This document shows, piece after piece, positions 37,355 through 54,688 of a DNA stretch of 64,000 bases. Every line of letters begins with the position of its first letter. The first letter of the stretch is position 1. The notes under the pieces were generated by a model. That model ran no database searches, was not told the origin of the DNA, and worked only from the letters and a program-made list of their open reading frames with translations. The DNA comes from Channallabes apus. Lineage: Eukaryota > Chordata > Actinopteri > Siluriformes > Clariidae. The stretch covers positions 22,665,142-22,729,141 of the forward strand of contig CM060121.1 in assembly GCA_030522415.1 (NCBI GenBank), in the 5' to 3' direction. Position numbers and translations under genes: made by a program.

Positions 37355-40300
37355 ATGGTTTCAGAAGCGGAGGTTATCCGCAAATTCGTCTCACGTGAGC
37401 TGCAGAGGTGTTCGGACCTCAGGTGAGCTGCTTTTCATGTATAAATATATAAAAATGTAAACTTCCTGTCAGTGTTTTCAGAACGTAGGAAGAGGTGTGG
37501 GACTGTCGCGAGGGATGGTTTTAAATATGTTTCATGCGAACACAGTGAACCCTGGAGCATATTCATGCACGTGTCGTATACGTGAATCCTGAAGTGCACG
37601 TCTTGATTGTGTGTAGTGCTTTGACCCTTGGCATACTACGAAAGAAGTATCTGGAGCATGTGGGCAGGGAGCTGCTCAGTGCAGAACACAATGAGCTGCT
37701 CAAGCAAATCGTAGAAGAGGAACTCTTAAACATGCAGGTACAGTATGGACCAGGTACTGGACTTCATTGACTCAGTGCACCTTTCTCAGCTGGGTTTAAT
37801 CAGAAACCCTGCATCACTTGTACTTTTACAGGACGACAGCAGTGATGACGAACCTTTGATAAAGATTGCGGCTCCACTACAGAACCAGAATAAACGCAAA
37901 AGGCAAGACGAAGAGACACAGGACGACGACGTGTCCAGAAAGAAGAAATCACGGTTTGCATCATCGCCTCCAGGTGACAATATCATGCTGTTTATCTTAT
38001 CTGAGTTAACCGTCACCACGCCTTGTAGACTATATAGAAAAACCTTTTTTAGTGTTTACCCGTAACCTGTTAATTATTAAATTTAGGTATTTTAATCAGG
38101 CTACTTGTACCCAGTGAAGAGCAATCTTAATGCTTCACCATACAAAGACATCCTCAGTTCGGTGTTAAAGAACTTGACTGGCCCGCACAGAGCGCTGACT
38201 TCAACCAGATCCAGCACCTTTGCGACCACCTGAGATGGAGATTGCGAGCCAGGGTTTCTCGTCCAACATAAGTACTGGCCTCATACTGTAAGTGCTCTAC
38301 AGAATAAATGGGCACAAATTCCCACAGAAACACTGTCTTTTCTGTCTTCCCAGAAGAGTAGAAGCTGGTATAGTTACAAAAGGGGGACCAACTTTATATT
38401 TAAGTTAATGTAATCGTATACAATCTCATTGCAGGTTTGGCCAAATACTTTTGTCCATATAGTGTATGTCAGAAAGAGTTAAACTATGAATAGGAGATCT
38501 GGTTAATCATAGCACATGTGGAAGAGATGTAAAGGTGCTTGACGCTCTTCCAAATGTGAAACCATGTAATCAAGAATGCACCAGTGTTGCCAGGTTCGAG
38601 GCTTTCACAATAAAATAGCTACTTTTGGAAAAAGAAAAAAAAGAAACCTAGACATGCTGTTGTGTTTAAAAAAATATGATGGATTTATAGTTGTTCGCCT
38701 TGTTTGATTGTGACATGCTGAGCTTTATAACCGAGGTACGGTACCGGTAAAAAAGTTTGGACACACCTTTCACTCCTAATTTAATTAAGTTTTGTGATTT
38801 ACAAAGGAGGCGGCATGATGGCATAGTGGTTAGCACTGTCCCCTTGTACTTCCAGGGTCCTGGTTTGATTCAGATTTGTTGCGCATGGAGTTTGCATGTT
38901 TTCCCTGTGCTTGGTTGGTTTCTTCCTATATTCCAAATTCATGTAGATTAAGATCATTGCCGTTTCCAAGTTGCCCGTAGTGTGTGAATAGGCAAGTGTA
39001 TTTATTAGGCACTAGATGCTGTTGGATCTGAGACTTGAACCAGTTTACAGAGACACAAATCGAAATTTTTGGCATCTAACACTAAATGGGCTTGTGATAT
39101 AAGGATGATTATACAGAAGAATAAAAATATAAAAATTTTTAATTATGGTGCAAAAGTCTTGGCACTCATCAGTAAATGCTGCAGTGCAAGGCTGCCTTTA
39201 AAAAAGACAGAACAAAGAAACTATAAAGCCCCGTGAACAGTAATTATTGAAACAAAGTCAGTATTTGGCGTGACAACCCTTTGAGGCCCCTTTGTTGTCA
39301 CATACTGTACCATTTGTGCAGTTTTATGAGAAAATTAGCTAATAAGTTTTACTGAGCATTCTGCAGAACCACCCCCAATCATCCTGATGATTTTGCTTGT
39401 TGCTTTTTTTTTTGCTTTTAAAAACCATCAGTTTCCATTTTAAATTTTGTCTATAAAGTGCTCACATATATAATATGCTGCTTTCACACGTAGTCACAAT
39501 GCTTTAGTGAACAGTGCACGCACACACGAATGTTGACCATACGAGTGACACACACGCACTGAGACCTAGCTTGGGAGACGATTACCCACAATTCCGCAAT
39601 TGCAAAACCCGCCTGTTTACCAAGTTAAAATTTATTAAAAGTTTTTGCTTGTCTGGCAAAACACTCTCAGACCAAGTTACTCGCAATTCAAGATTTTACT
39701 GTACGTCGTTTCCTCCAAACACCCAGGGAACATTAAGATACATCGCACTGTTTACTCCATGGGGGAAAAAAACAGTCTCCTTCTTCCAAGAAGCTCCAGA
39801 AACATTGTAGTTAGAGCTTTCAGAGGACAGTGACACAAGACATATCTGTCCATATCTGCATAAAAAAAAGGTTATTTGCCTTTGACATGTCCATCCAGTT
39901 CGTTCGAGACAGGATAAGATAAAGTAAAATATATCTGCCTTTACTGACCACCTATCTGATCTTTAGGGAGGACACTAACACCAGGTGTAAATGGAGCATC
40001 TCTGAGAGTGCTGAGCTTTGGAGTTCATTTGGTGTTGGTGATCGTATGAAAGACAAGCCAGCATTAACCATCCATATCAACTATGGATCTTCAGGTGTAC
40101 ATTTTGTAAAACCTGACAATCACTGTGTTTCAGATTCCCCAGACTCTGGAATAGAGAAAGTAGCCAATGAGGAACAGTTTAAAGAAGGAGATGATGAAGG
40201 AAGTGATAAGGACATGGAAGAAGAAAGTGAGGAAGAACAAGCAAAGATTCGAAGGAAGACGAAAAAAGGAAAATCCAATGTGCAAAGAAATAGGATGGGG

Positions 40301-43300
40301 GAAATAAGAACAGCAAGTGATGAAGAAGTGGAGGAGGAGATGAGGAAAAATAAGGTGAAAAAGAAGAAAGGGAAAGTCTTAGATAGTGAGGAAGATGATG
40401 ACATCAGCTCCAGCAGTTCAGAAGAAGACCAAGAAAACCAGCAAGCAAAACCAAGCATGAGCTCTGACAGCGAGGATGAGGTAAGCGATGAAGCAAAAGA
40501 AAATCAGAAAAAAGTAAAAGCTAGAGATGGAAAGAAAAAACTGAATCTAAGTTCAGACAGCTTGGAGAAGGTGAGTGAAGAGGAAATTGAAAGCAAAAGT
40601 GACAAAAAGGTTGCTGGAACTAAGAGCAAAGCAGAGGCTCAGAAGAAAAAAAGGAAAGAGGATAAAAGAGAGTCACCGGAGAGTGCGGCTGTGAGAAAAG
40701 TGCAGAAGGAAGTCTTTGGGAGTAGCTCTGACAGTGAAGAAGACGAGAAAACGGAAAGGAAAGGAACGGGTGAGAGCAGTGATGATGAGAGTGACAAAGA
40801 ACTGAGCAAAAAGAAACCTGTTAATAAAATGTCCTCTGATGCAGAAGTGAAAGGAACAGGTACAGGTTCTACCTTTTTCACTTTAATCCTGTTCTTTGTT
40901 TTACTGTGAGATCTTCTCATGTCAGCCGTCTTATTCTTCCCTAATGAAAGCAAAGGATAAAAACAGGAAAGAGGCAAATGATTCAGACTCCTCTTCTTCC
41001 CTGCCCTCTCTGGAGGAAGACGAAGTAGCACCGGCGAAGAAACCGAAACAGGAAGACGAGAAGAAAAAAAAGAGCGCGTCAAAGAAAAAGAATACAGAAA
41101 GGAGCGGCAGCAAGGCCAAAGGAGGAAAGGTGAATGATAAGGCTGTCAATTTCACCTTTTGTTCATTTTCATTACCTGTTAAAATTTGCCTGTATAGATA
41201 TAATGAGAATTAAATCAGATTTCTATATTTTACCACAGCAGTTTGTCCAGCATTATAGTATTATAGCATTTAATGATGGTGGTTATGAAGTGATGGTTAC
41301 AGAGCCCTGACATAAATGTTAATGTTATGAATTTGAATATGACACTACTATAGAAAAAATAACATATTAGCACGTTCAATCACATTAGCACAAACCTACT
41401 AATTAAATTAAAGCCAGCACTACTGTCCGGGTCATGTTGTTAAAGAAACCCTTTGTGAATGAACAGAATTAAAAACCCCAAACAATGTGGTAAAAAAAAA
41501 AAGAAAAATTATATTTGACATTTGAAAAGTTTTTCTAAACCCATTAAATATGCATAACCAGGTTTGAGTGTTTATGAGCAGTTCAATGCTGACTGTTTGA
41601 CCTACAGGATGAGGAGAATAAAGCTGTGTCTAGACTTAAGCGCTACATCACTCTCTGTGGTGTGTGGCGTAACTATAAGAAGCTGTTCGAGGGCTGTCGC
41701 TCGGTGAAGGCCAAGGTGGCTGTGCTGAAGAAAGAACTTGAAGATCTGGGGGTGGAAGGTCAGAGAAACGTAACTTCTCTACAAGTATATTTATTTTTCT
41801 TAATGTTTATATGTAGTGTAATAATATCAGGTGTCAATACTTGTCTCCTTTAGGTCAGCCATCCATAGAAAAGTGTAAGAAGGCTAGAGTGAAGAGAGAG
41901 GAAGCACAGGAGCTGGCAGAACTGGATACCAGCAACATAATCACCACTCAGGGTATGATATACTGATTTTCTTGATCCAGGACAAAACGTAACACTTGTT
42001 TTAGCACAATCGTTGTGGTTTCAATTAGTGAAACTTTTAGTCCCAAATCCATGATGTATAAATTATGAAGAAACTTTGTTGTTTAAATTAATTATACTTT
42101 TTAGAAGGAATAGCATGTTATTAGAAGATATGGCTGTAGAACACAGTAGATGACTAAATAATAGCTTGTTAAAAACACAGAACATTAAGTAATATTGGAG
42201 AAATTTTAAAGACAACTTTGTAAATACATAAACCTTTGCCAGAGAGCTGGAATAAGAAAAACATGTCCAAGTTGACACCTATGGGATGAAAATTTCCAGC
42301 TAAATACTGCAAACTTCTATTTAAACTTGTTCATTTCCCAGTAATTGAACTCCCTATAAAAGTCTACTGTTCTTGTACAGTAAAGATGCTAAATGCATTA
42401 CCAACAAAACAACTCCTCTTTAAAGGGTAGTTTGTATATTTTTCAAGTCTGTCTTAAATCAAAATTGAGGTGAATATATGTACAGTACAGTGCCGGTCCC
42501 AAGCCCGGATAAAATGGGAGGGTTGCGTCAGGAAGGGCATCCGGCGTAAAACCTGTGCCAAGTTGTAGTGCGGACTGGATATTCCGCTGTGGCGACCCCT
42601 TGCCGGGAGCAGCCGAAAGACCAACAACAACAACATATGTACAGTACATGACAATACAGTAGGTCTTTCTAAGTTTTCCTGCTCTGCACACTGACCGTGA
42701 ACTTTGTCACCCAGAACAGGAGAACAGTGAAAGTAAGTGGGGCCAAATCCCACAAATCACATCCATAAAACAATTCATTTCAAAGTTTAGCTGAGACTCA
42801 TGACGCTTCTGCAGTCCCACTGAGCTAAATCAAATAAAAAAATAAAAAAAAATTTTTTATATAAAAGTAACTAACTGGAAATAGCCACCCGACTGGTTCC
42901 GGTAGGTGGGGGTTAAAGAGAGTTAACTTCGTACAAAGCACTGCGTAGTTTTAAAAGTAACCAACTCAATCCTGCTCAAAAGATTCAGATGAATCTTAGG
43001 TGAACTTTGGAATGAGGTTTGTGGGATTTGGCTCTGATTGCTTACATTATACACACTCTGTGTGACAAACTTCCACTGTCGGCGTGCAGAGAAGGAAAAT
43101 TTATAACGACGAAGACCTATGGTATTGCACTTATACACATATCCATAATAATTTTCAGACAGACTTGGAAAAAGATCTGAACTATCCCCTTAAACAATCC
43201 TCCTCCTGTGTTTCTGTTTCCTGTACTGTAAGTTATTCTCTTTGTGTTTCAGGTCGTCCTAAACGGCGAGCTGCATCACCATGGACGAGTCTTCAGAGCA

Positions 43301-43443
43301 GCTCACCTCCACCGACAGCCTACAGACGTGTGGTGAATTCTGATTCAGACAGTGAAGAGGACAATACAGAGAGGCCCCGCAAGAGACCAACAAACTGGAG
43401 CAACCTGCAGGGGATCATCAGTGATGATGCAGACAGCGACTAG
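37355..43443 (+). CDS. hirip3: HIRA-interacting protein 3 (hirip3), 8 exons, 558 aa
   Basis: Nuclear histone H2A/H2B chaperone that partners with HIRA. Exons: 37355-37422, 37617-37737, 37832-37973, 40134-40859, 40951-41129, 41608-41758, 41854-41952, 43253-43443; all GT-AG and in phase, 559 codons with TAG. Residues 1-63 are a helical N-terminal domain (REL..., LRKKYLEHVGRELLS, IVEEELLNMQ) as in human. Residues 64-412 are low-complexity acidic and Lys-rich sequence with many SSDSE-type CK2-like sites. The CHZ domain follows at about 416-470 (SRLKRYITLCGVWRNYKKLF, LKKELEDLGVEGQPS). The end is PTNWSNLQGIISDDADSD, matching the human WSHMRGIISSD end. The exon 5 acceptor (CTAATGAAAG at 40950) is the weakest junction. 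Confidence 0.93.
38110..38467 (+). mobile_element. Tc1/mariner-related relic in hirip3 intron 3
   Basis: Contains degenerate transposase readable as LDWPAQSADFNQIQHL near 38170-38215 and ends TTTGGCCAAATACTTTTGTCCATATAGTG. A shorter fragment (GTTTGGACACACCTTTCAC) is at 38745-38775. Confidence 0.65.
38808..39000 (+). mobile_element. Mermaid-type SINE copy
   Basis: GGCATAGTGGTTAGCACTGT, CTGGTTTGATTC and TTGCCCGTAGTGTGTGAA; 3' part truncated. The element that follows (39003-39180) also follows the SINE at 36223. Confidence 0.7.
42485..42640 (+). mobile_element. RTE-type LINE 3' tail
   Basis: GCCGGTCCCAAGCCCGGATA, GGGTTGCGTCAGGAAGGGC, AAAACCTGTGCCAAGT, ending AACAACAACAAC. This 3' tail is common across teleost genomes. 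It lies in hirip3 intron 7. Confidence 0.6.
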
Positions 43444-43574
43444 CCAGTTTCCTCTATATAGACTGTACAAGCTCATCAGTCTGTTCTGTGTTTGTTGCAA
43501 AGTTTTGCTATGGCGATTATTTAACTGTGTACTACTTTTATATATTAATGTTCCTTTATACAAGTTATTGAAGT

Positions 43575-43580
43575 AATAAA
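43575..43580 (+). terminator. hirip3 polyadenylation signal
   Basis: AATAAA 132 bp after the stop codon, followed by a T-rich stretch. Confidence 0.7.
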
Positions 43581-43599
43581 GAATTTATTTGTACTTGTT

Positions 43600-44292
43600 C
43601 TTTTTTTATTTATCTTGGAATTTAAAAAAAAACATACTCTGAATAATGGACATGGAAAAATGCTAGTCATATGGCACATTATAGGTTAATAATTAATAGG
43701 TTGCTTTGAGATAAGGTTCATGAGAAAGCTGTGATGTTTCACTCATCCTGTTAGATAATTTCTGAGAATTCACATTGTAATTTTGAGGTTTTATAGAGCA
43801 GTAGATTTCAGGTTTTAAATTCTATGCAACACAAAGCTCATTCTGTGTAATAAAAGTTATGGGGATATGCGTTTGTTTCAAAGTTTTATGCTGGGTGAAT
43901 AAGCAAGTATATGGTGCTTTTTCATTCCAGTATTTCCTTTTCCCAAGTTTTATCTTTTATGAGATGTGATGCAGTGCGATTGCTGTTAATGAGTAAACCA
44001 AGTATATTTTACTTATTATATTTGGCAAACAAATTTATGCACATGATTTTCTGTACATGTTTTTCATATAAAAAAACCTCATCCCAGAGGATGTAATTCT
44101 GCAAACATGAATCTCAAGTTTACATGGTATTCCAGACACGAGCAGGCAAAAAGGTGAAATACTGTGTAGAAAGTCATGTAATACTGGTGCTTTGAATTGG
44201 ATGGAATAGGAATTAGGTAAAATGAATAAAAGCATGGAAATACAGTATGCATCTTAAGGTCTTTCTGGAGTTGTTTCTTTTTTGTATCATCA
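43600..44292. other. Spacer between convergent hirip3 and the serine protease gene
   Basis: AT-rich and without recognisable genes or repeats. The protease 3' UTR must lie in the right part, on the minus strand. Confidence 0.5.
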
Positions 44293-49013
<4,721 letters not shown>

Positions 49014-50411
49014 AATATTGTATTTCCTCTGACTCTAGGTCGTCTTTTATCTCTTTGTGCCTAGTGTTTAAAATTTTCTAAGATGTTTCTTCCTGCTTTG
49101 CGAGTATCTGCAATCTGTTATCTACCCTAACTGAGTTACATGTGTACACGTCCTCATGGGAGGTTTGTCACAGAAGGAAAATTTTATTACATTAGGTAAG
49201 ATTAAACTTTATTGCCACTGTAAAGAGTAAAAGTACAATGAAATGCATGCAAAATTTTAGCATGTAACTGCACTGAAAAAAAATGTATTTGGCTACCTGT
49301 TACATGTACTAAAATGTAATATGTGTTTTGTACCTTTATAATTTCATGTTTCCAAGATGAACATGAATAAATCATGTTGTATTTGCATGAAATTCAACAA
49401 CTTACAGTAACATGTACTAGATTCAATCATGTTGAGATAAACCAAAGAGATCTTGTTACTATGAAAACCGGAAATATCGCGAGAAGAGAACACAGTTGAG
49501 GAGACAAACGTTTGGCGGGCTTGTGGAAAAGGTAAGCAGGAATTAATTCTTATCTTTCTAAATAGAAATGAAATACTGAACATAAATGTCACCTACTGTT
49601 TAGCGATGTTTAGTCACATTATTTTGGTTTAAGATATTTCTTGTATTTTTAATCACACATAAAATACCGACGGTTACATATATGCGCGTGCTTAATCTGC
49701 GGTTTGGTTCTCGCTTCAGTCTGTTCTCATAAGTTGTGAAGTGGGAGGAACAAAGTATAAATATTGTTCATTTGCTAAATTAAGTATCATGAATTTTAAT
49801 TGAATATCTATCTCTGTATTTTTTCACAGCAATTTGTGAAAGTGAAAGTGTGTCTGCATCTGACTTCAGGAGACTCCTGACCAACCGTATCTAACAGTTA
49901 TACAGGTCCTTCTCAAAAAATTAACATATTGTGATGAAGTTCATTATTTTCTGTAATGTACTGATAAACATTAGACTTTCATATATTTTAGATTCATTAC
50001 ACACAACTGAAGTAGTTCAAGCCTTTTATTGTTTTAATATTGATGATTGTGGCATACAGCTCATGAAAACCCAAAATCCCTATCTCAAAAAATTTGGAGA
50101 TCTGTTTTATGTCCTGTAGCATTTCAAACTCAAATTTTTATTCAAATTCACATACTAAAACAATTTGAACTGAACTGAAACTGATCAGTGAGAATGGATA
50201 CATTTATATATCACCGTTATAATTGTTCTATAACACATCTCTATGAATTAATTTCTTTGAGGTCATTCTCATTTGTAAATGACATTGTGGAAATAATTGT
50301 GTACTTGTCTTGTATTGATATTTGGTCTGTGCAATCACTGTATCTCTAAATATTTAAAAAATCGTTCAAATGATCATATTATGTTAAGAATGTATTTATA
50401 CCTATTTACTG
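49014..50411. other. Spacer with DNA-transposon terminus
   Basis: No gene seen. 49220-49540 resembles dispersed fish repeat sequence and has an exon-like GGAAAAG|GTAAGC at about 49530. 49902-50105 is the end of a DNA element (CAGGTCCTTCTCAAAAAATT). Confidence 0.4.
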
Positions 50412-50422
50412 TTTCTTTTAGA

Positions 50423-50809
50423 GGCGGCGCGGTGGTGTAGTGGTTAGCACTGTCGCCTTGCACCTCCAGGGTCTGGGTTCGATTCCCCGGCCAGGCTCAA
50501 TTCCCGTCTCTGTGTGCATGGAGTTTGCATGTTCTCCCCGTGCTTGGTGGGTTTCCTCCGGGTACTCCGGTTTCCTCCCACAGTCCAAAGATATGCAGGT
50601 TAGGCTAATTGGCGTTCCTAAATTGCCCGTAGTGTGTGATTGGGTGTGTGAGTGTGTATGTGTGTGTGCCCTGCGATGGATTGGCACCCTGTCCAGGGTG
50701 TACCCCGCCTAGTGCCCGAAGTCTCCTGGGATAGGCTCCAGGTCCCCCGCGACCCTGAACACAGGATTAAGCGGTATAGAAAATGAATGAATGAATGAAT
50801 GAATGAATG
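50423..50809 (+). mobile_element. Full-length Mermaid-type tRNA-derived SINE
   Basis: The best-preserved copy in the window, 387 bp: GGTGTAGTGGTTAGCACTG (box A region), GGGTTCGATTCCCC (box B), core GGTTTCCTCCCACAGTCC, a GATGGATTGGCACCCTG segment and an (AATG)n tail. A perfect 11-bp duplication TTTCTTTTAGA is at 50412-50422 and 50810-50820, so the insertion is recent. Confidence 0.93.
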
Positions 50810-50820
50810 TTTCTTTTAGA

Positions 50821-53066
50821 GCACAATAGCTTGTCTCTTGAGAAATCAGAAACCAGGAAAAGTTAACAGCATCACTGAACAAATTCAGGTTTTATACTTT
50901 TAGTGTGTAGATGACACCAACTGCCATTTCCAAATTTTTCGTAGTAAGTGTGTGCTTGTGTGCCCTCCAGTGTATAGGCACCTTATGCAGGGTGTACATT
51001 GCCTAGTTTGCCGAGGCTCCAGGCTTCTCATGGCCCTAATATGTGACGTAGAGAGTGAGGCATTTGGTCATAAATGGGTTTGCGACTTTGGGTTTGCGAC
51101 TTTGATGGAAGTTTGTACCATATGTGCCATGTTATATAATATTTACTGTGTTTACTTTATCTATAAATCTACTAATTTAACCTACACCTTATAATTAGAT
51201 TAGACATTGTAGGTTTGCTCCTGCAGGTTGGGAAGTGCTCAGCTGAAACCGCCTTCACTTCTCCTGGGGGCACAATTTTCAAAAACACTTATTTGAGCGT
51301 TAAATCTGCAGAGCATTCCCCATTGTGCATATAATGCTGATTTCTTGTCTTTAAGTTACTACCAGGTTAAGTTCTACCAGGAAGAACTCTGTAAACTAAA
51401 ACATTTGAGTCCTTGATGGATTAACAACCTACAGTAAATACCTTCTTGTGTGGCAAGGCAGTGATTACAATATAGGCAGAAACTACAGAATGGATAATGC
51501 TAAGAAGTGGAAAAGTGGATATAAGCAGGAATATAAGGAAAAATACAAGGAAATATACAAGGAAATTTCTATAAAAATAATAGTGGCTGATTTTTTTTTT
51601 TATTTACATTTTGAAGAAGAAATACCCTATAGTCTGCAGTTTTGACCCAGCACCCCCCTGCAGTAAACAGTCTCAAAGCAACTTACTTTGTCACACAGTG
51701 TGCATTGTTTATTCATCCACTACTCTTTAAATACAGTACATCACTATAGCAATTATTAAACAGCAATCATCTAAAGATATTTTCACACTGCCGATAAAAA
51801 TACCTCTGAAATAAATTCATTATAGAATGAATTCAACAATTTATAATAACACAGTCAAGATTGATGAAACAATCTTTATGAATTGATGAAACATTTTTAT
51901 CCTAATAGAAGCAGTTGTGTCTATGTGACTCCAACCAATCTACAGCTCATTAGAGCCTCTGAATGTTTTTATGAATGTAAAATGTATATGACATAAATCA
52001 TGAGCTGAGACGAAATGGAACACTTATTGGAAATATTTGAGCAGCTGAGAGAATCTTTTGAAATAATCCCTATTGTACAATTTGCGAGATATATAGAATC
52101 TTTACCAATCATTTAAGTGTGACAAATATGCAAACATACTGTACTATATATTTAGTACTGTGTAAAAGTGTCTTAGGACTTATTTTTCATACCTGATTTC
52201 TGAATCTGTGCCTTGCAATGAATTGGCAGCCTGTTCAGGGTCACAAGTGGTCTGGAGCCTATCCCAAGGAACTCAGGGCACTAGGCAGGGTACAAGCTGG
52301 ACAGACTGCCAATTGTTATTTAAATTTTTTTTAATTAGATATAGATAATTAAAAAAGTTATCTACAGAGAGAATGTTCTTCTTCCCAGGAGTGGGCATTC
52401 CAGCAAACTGAGTCCAAGAGCAGACTGTATAAATGTAATAAGATAAGATAAGATAAGATAAGATAAGATAAGATAATCAGTCTGTGAAATTATATGATAT
52501 GGACTTCCTCATCTAGATCTGGTTCAGGACCAGGATTCCTGAAATTCTGTCTCGTGACAATGCATGATTCAAAAGTCATACAGGGATTGAGTTTTTTAAA
52601 GTAATTGTTACAATTCTCAGGTCTTCTTTCATATCTAGGCAATGATTGTATCCTATATATTATGTTTTTACGCTATGTATCACTGCCATTTGCCCTCTTT
52701 AGGATGAGCTTCCCATCTGGAGGAACAAAAAAGTTTTTTGTTTTCTGTTGTGGCTGAATGAATATGTGTAGTCCATAACTGCTAAGGTTAAACCAAATGA
52801 AAATGGGATGCCACCCAAGCTCAAACTAATAAAAAAAGCCCAAACTATAAAGTCAAAAAGTACTATGTGTTACAAACGGATTTTCAGTAAAAGCATTTAT
52901 AAAACTCCAAGTATCAGTATGACATTTGAATGGATGAAGCAGGTCTGGAAAGAAAGTAGAATCAGGGTCATCAGCATCTCATCAGGCAGAATAAATAAGA
53001 TGAGCGTTTTAGTGTGATATAGGTAAAAGGGATCATCTTGAATGAAACAGGTTTCAAGTAAGTGCT
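50821..53066. other. Gene-free region
   Basis: Only repeat scraps: a SINE 3' half at 50917-51060, an inverted pair of SINE tails at 52205-52315 and an (AGATA)n run at 52436-52474. The small reading frames here show no family features. Confidence 0.5.
52436..52474. repeat. (AGATA)n microsatellite
   Basis: Eight or so pentanucleotide units. Confidence 0.9.
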
Positions 53067-53178
53067 ATGGAATAAAATCACTGTCAAAAATATTCGTGCG
53101 TAAAAAAAAGATTTATGTGTAATCTACGGCCACGACAGCGTACAGATACGAGATTTTGTGTGTTTGTTACAATACAAC

Positions 53179-54422
53179 CAGAGGTGGAAAGTAACGAATT
53201 ACATTTACTCGCGTTACTGTAATTGAGTAGCTTTTTTTGTGTATTTCTACTTTTTTAAGTAGTTTTAAAAATCTGTAATTTTACTTTTACTTAAGTACGT
53301 TTTGTTGGAAGTATTGTAATTCGCTACATTTTAAATCATATTCGCTACTGAGTAAAAAATAAATGAATGAAAATGCTAAAATAATAAAAATATTATGCTT
53401 TGTATAAATGCTCCGTTGCGCCGCGTGTGTGTGTATCATGTCCTGGTCGCGCGCCGCTCCAGACTCCACTCCGGGTTTTCTGACATCGGCATCACCTGAC
53501 CTTCCACACGGTCGCTTTCGCCCTGAGTGACGTCATCGACTAGCGCGACCATTTATTAACCGGAGAGAGACGCGGGAAAGATGAAAGAGGTTGTGATTTT
53601 GGCGTTTTGATATTTGGTTGTGTTTTCTGGTTTGACTTTTTGCCTCCAATTGACTTTGATTATTGCTTTGTCCCTTTGGTTTGGTTGGTCTTTGTATATA
53701 TTTATAGATAATTTCACTGTTTTTGGTTTAGGGAGTCCGGGAAGGTACCTGTATTTTTGTTTTTTTTATTTTTTGCAGGTAATCTGCAAAAAATAAAAAA
53801 TAAAACTAAATATTACTAAATAATTAAATATAAATACCATTTTGTTTATTATTTTGGCCTGGGTCCACGCTGAATCTGATCCTCCTCCTCCTTGTGTGTG
53901 TGTGTGTATGTATGTGTGTGTGTACATATACATATGTAGATATAGATATATATACAAACATTATTTCATCAGTTAATGATTGGATCTAGTTCTTTCTGCC
54001 ATATGCCACCATTTCCATACAGTTTAAAATAGAACCCTGAACCATTCTTTTGCTGTATGACCCTAGACTGGGACGTAACACCATATTTAAGTGACCACTT
54101 TGATTTTCAAACACAAGAAAGACAACAGCTTTATTATGCAAAGGTGTTCCTTCAGTTAAAAACAACTAGTTTGAGATTTATATCTGCTCATCTTTTTTTG
54201 AACTATGCTAGAATGCCTCAACCCACCCCCGCTGTTAAAAAAAATTAAAATAAAAAAGTAACTCGGTAACTTTTACTCTGAGTAAATTTTTTAATGAGCT
54301 ACTTTTTACTTTTACTTGAGTAGATTTTTATAATGGTAACTTTACTTGTACTTAAGTAAAATTTCACTGAAGTAACAGTACTTGTACTTGAGTACAACAT
54401 TTTATTACTCTTTCCTCCTCTG
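53179..54422. mobile_element. 1244-bp hAT element inserted in the fold-back left arm
   Basis: Ends CAGAGGTGGAAAGTAACG and CTCTTTCCTCCTCTG (imperfect inverted repeats), with a perfect 8-bp duplication AATACAAC at 53171-53178 and 54423-54430. The left and right parts consist of ACTTAAGTA/TTACTTT words as in common fish hAT MITEs. No transposase was recognised in the interior. Confidence 0.92.
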
Positions 54423-54649
54423 AATACAACTCTGAAATATACGACTCTGACCGCTTACAGATACGAATCTCGTTGTTACAACTCCTCTGTTTCACGGACG
54501 AATTGTGAAATTACGGGTACGAATGCTGTGCGTGAAACCACTGTCAAAAATACGTCATCAAGATCACAGGCATTACTATCAGAGGGAAGATTAATCGATT
54601 CCACGATATGCGCATGAGCCCTTTAGCGGTTTAAACCACAGGCGCCAAA

Positions 54650-54688
54650 ATGGCGGATCAGCAGCCAATAGCTCACTCATCGTCTCAG
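54650..54688 (+). other. Exon-like segment in the fold-back loop (13 codons plus donor)
   Basis: CCAAAATGGCGGATC gives a start codon in strong context that overlaps a YY1-like AAAATGGCGG motif. Thirteen codons (MADQQPIAHSSSQ) then end at CAG|GTAAGT, a consensus splice donor. It lies wholly in the unpaired loop. It may be a captured first exon of a host gene, the first exon of a lost transposase gene, or chance. Confidence 0.35.

Noticed and set aside
40120..41155. Ser/Phe-rich minus-strand frames opposite hirip3 exons 4 and 5
   Set aside because: Antisense of the acidic Glu/Lys/Ser-rich hirip3 coding sequence; composition explains the lack of stops.
49440..49535. CpG-containing exon-like stretch ending GGAAAAG|GTAAGC
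   Set aside because: No start codon with an open frame into the donor, and the flanks look like dispersed repeat; not enough to call an exon.
52436..52474. Regular short repeats that might suggest an array
   Set aside because: A pentanucleotide microsatellite without spacers; nothing CRISPR-like is present or expected in a fish genome.
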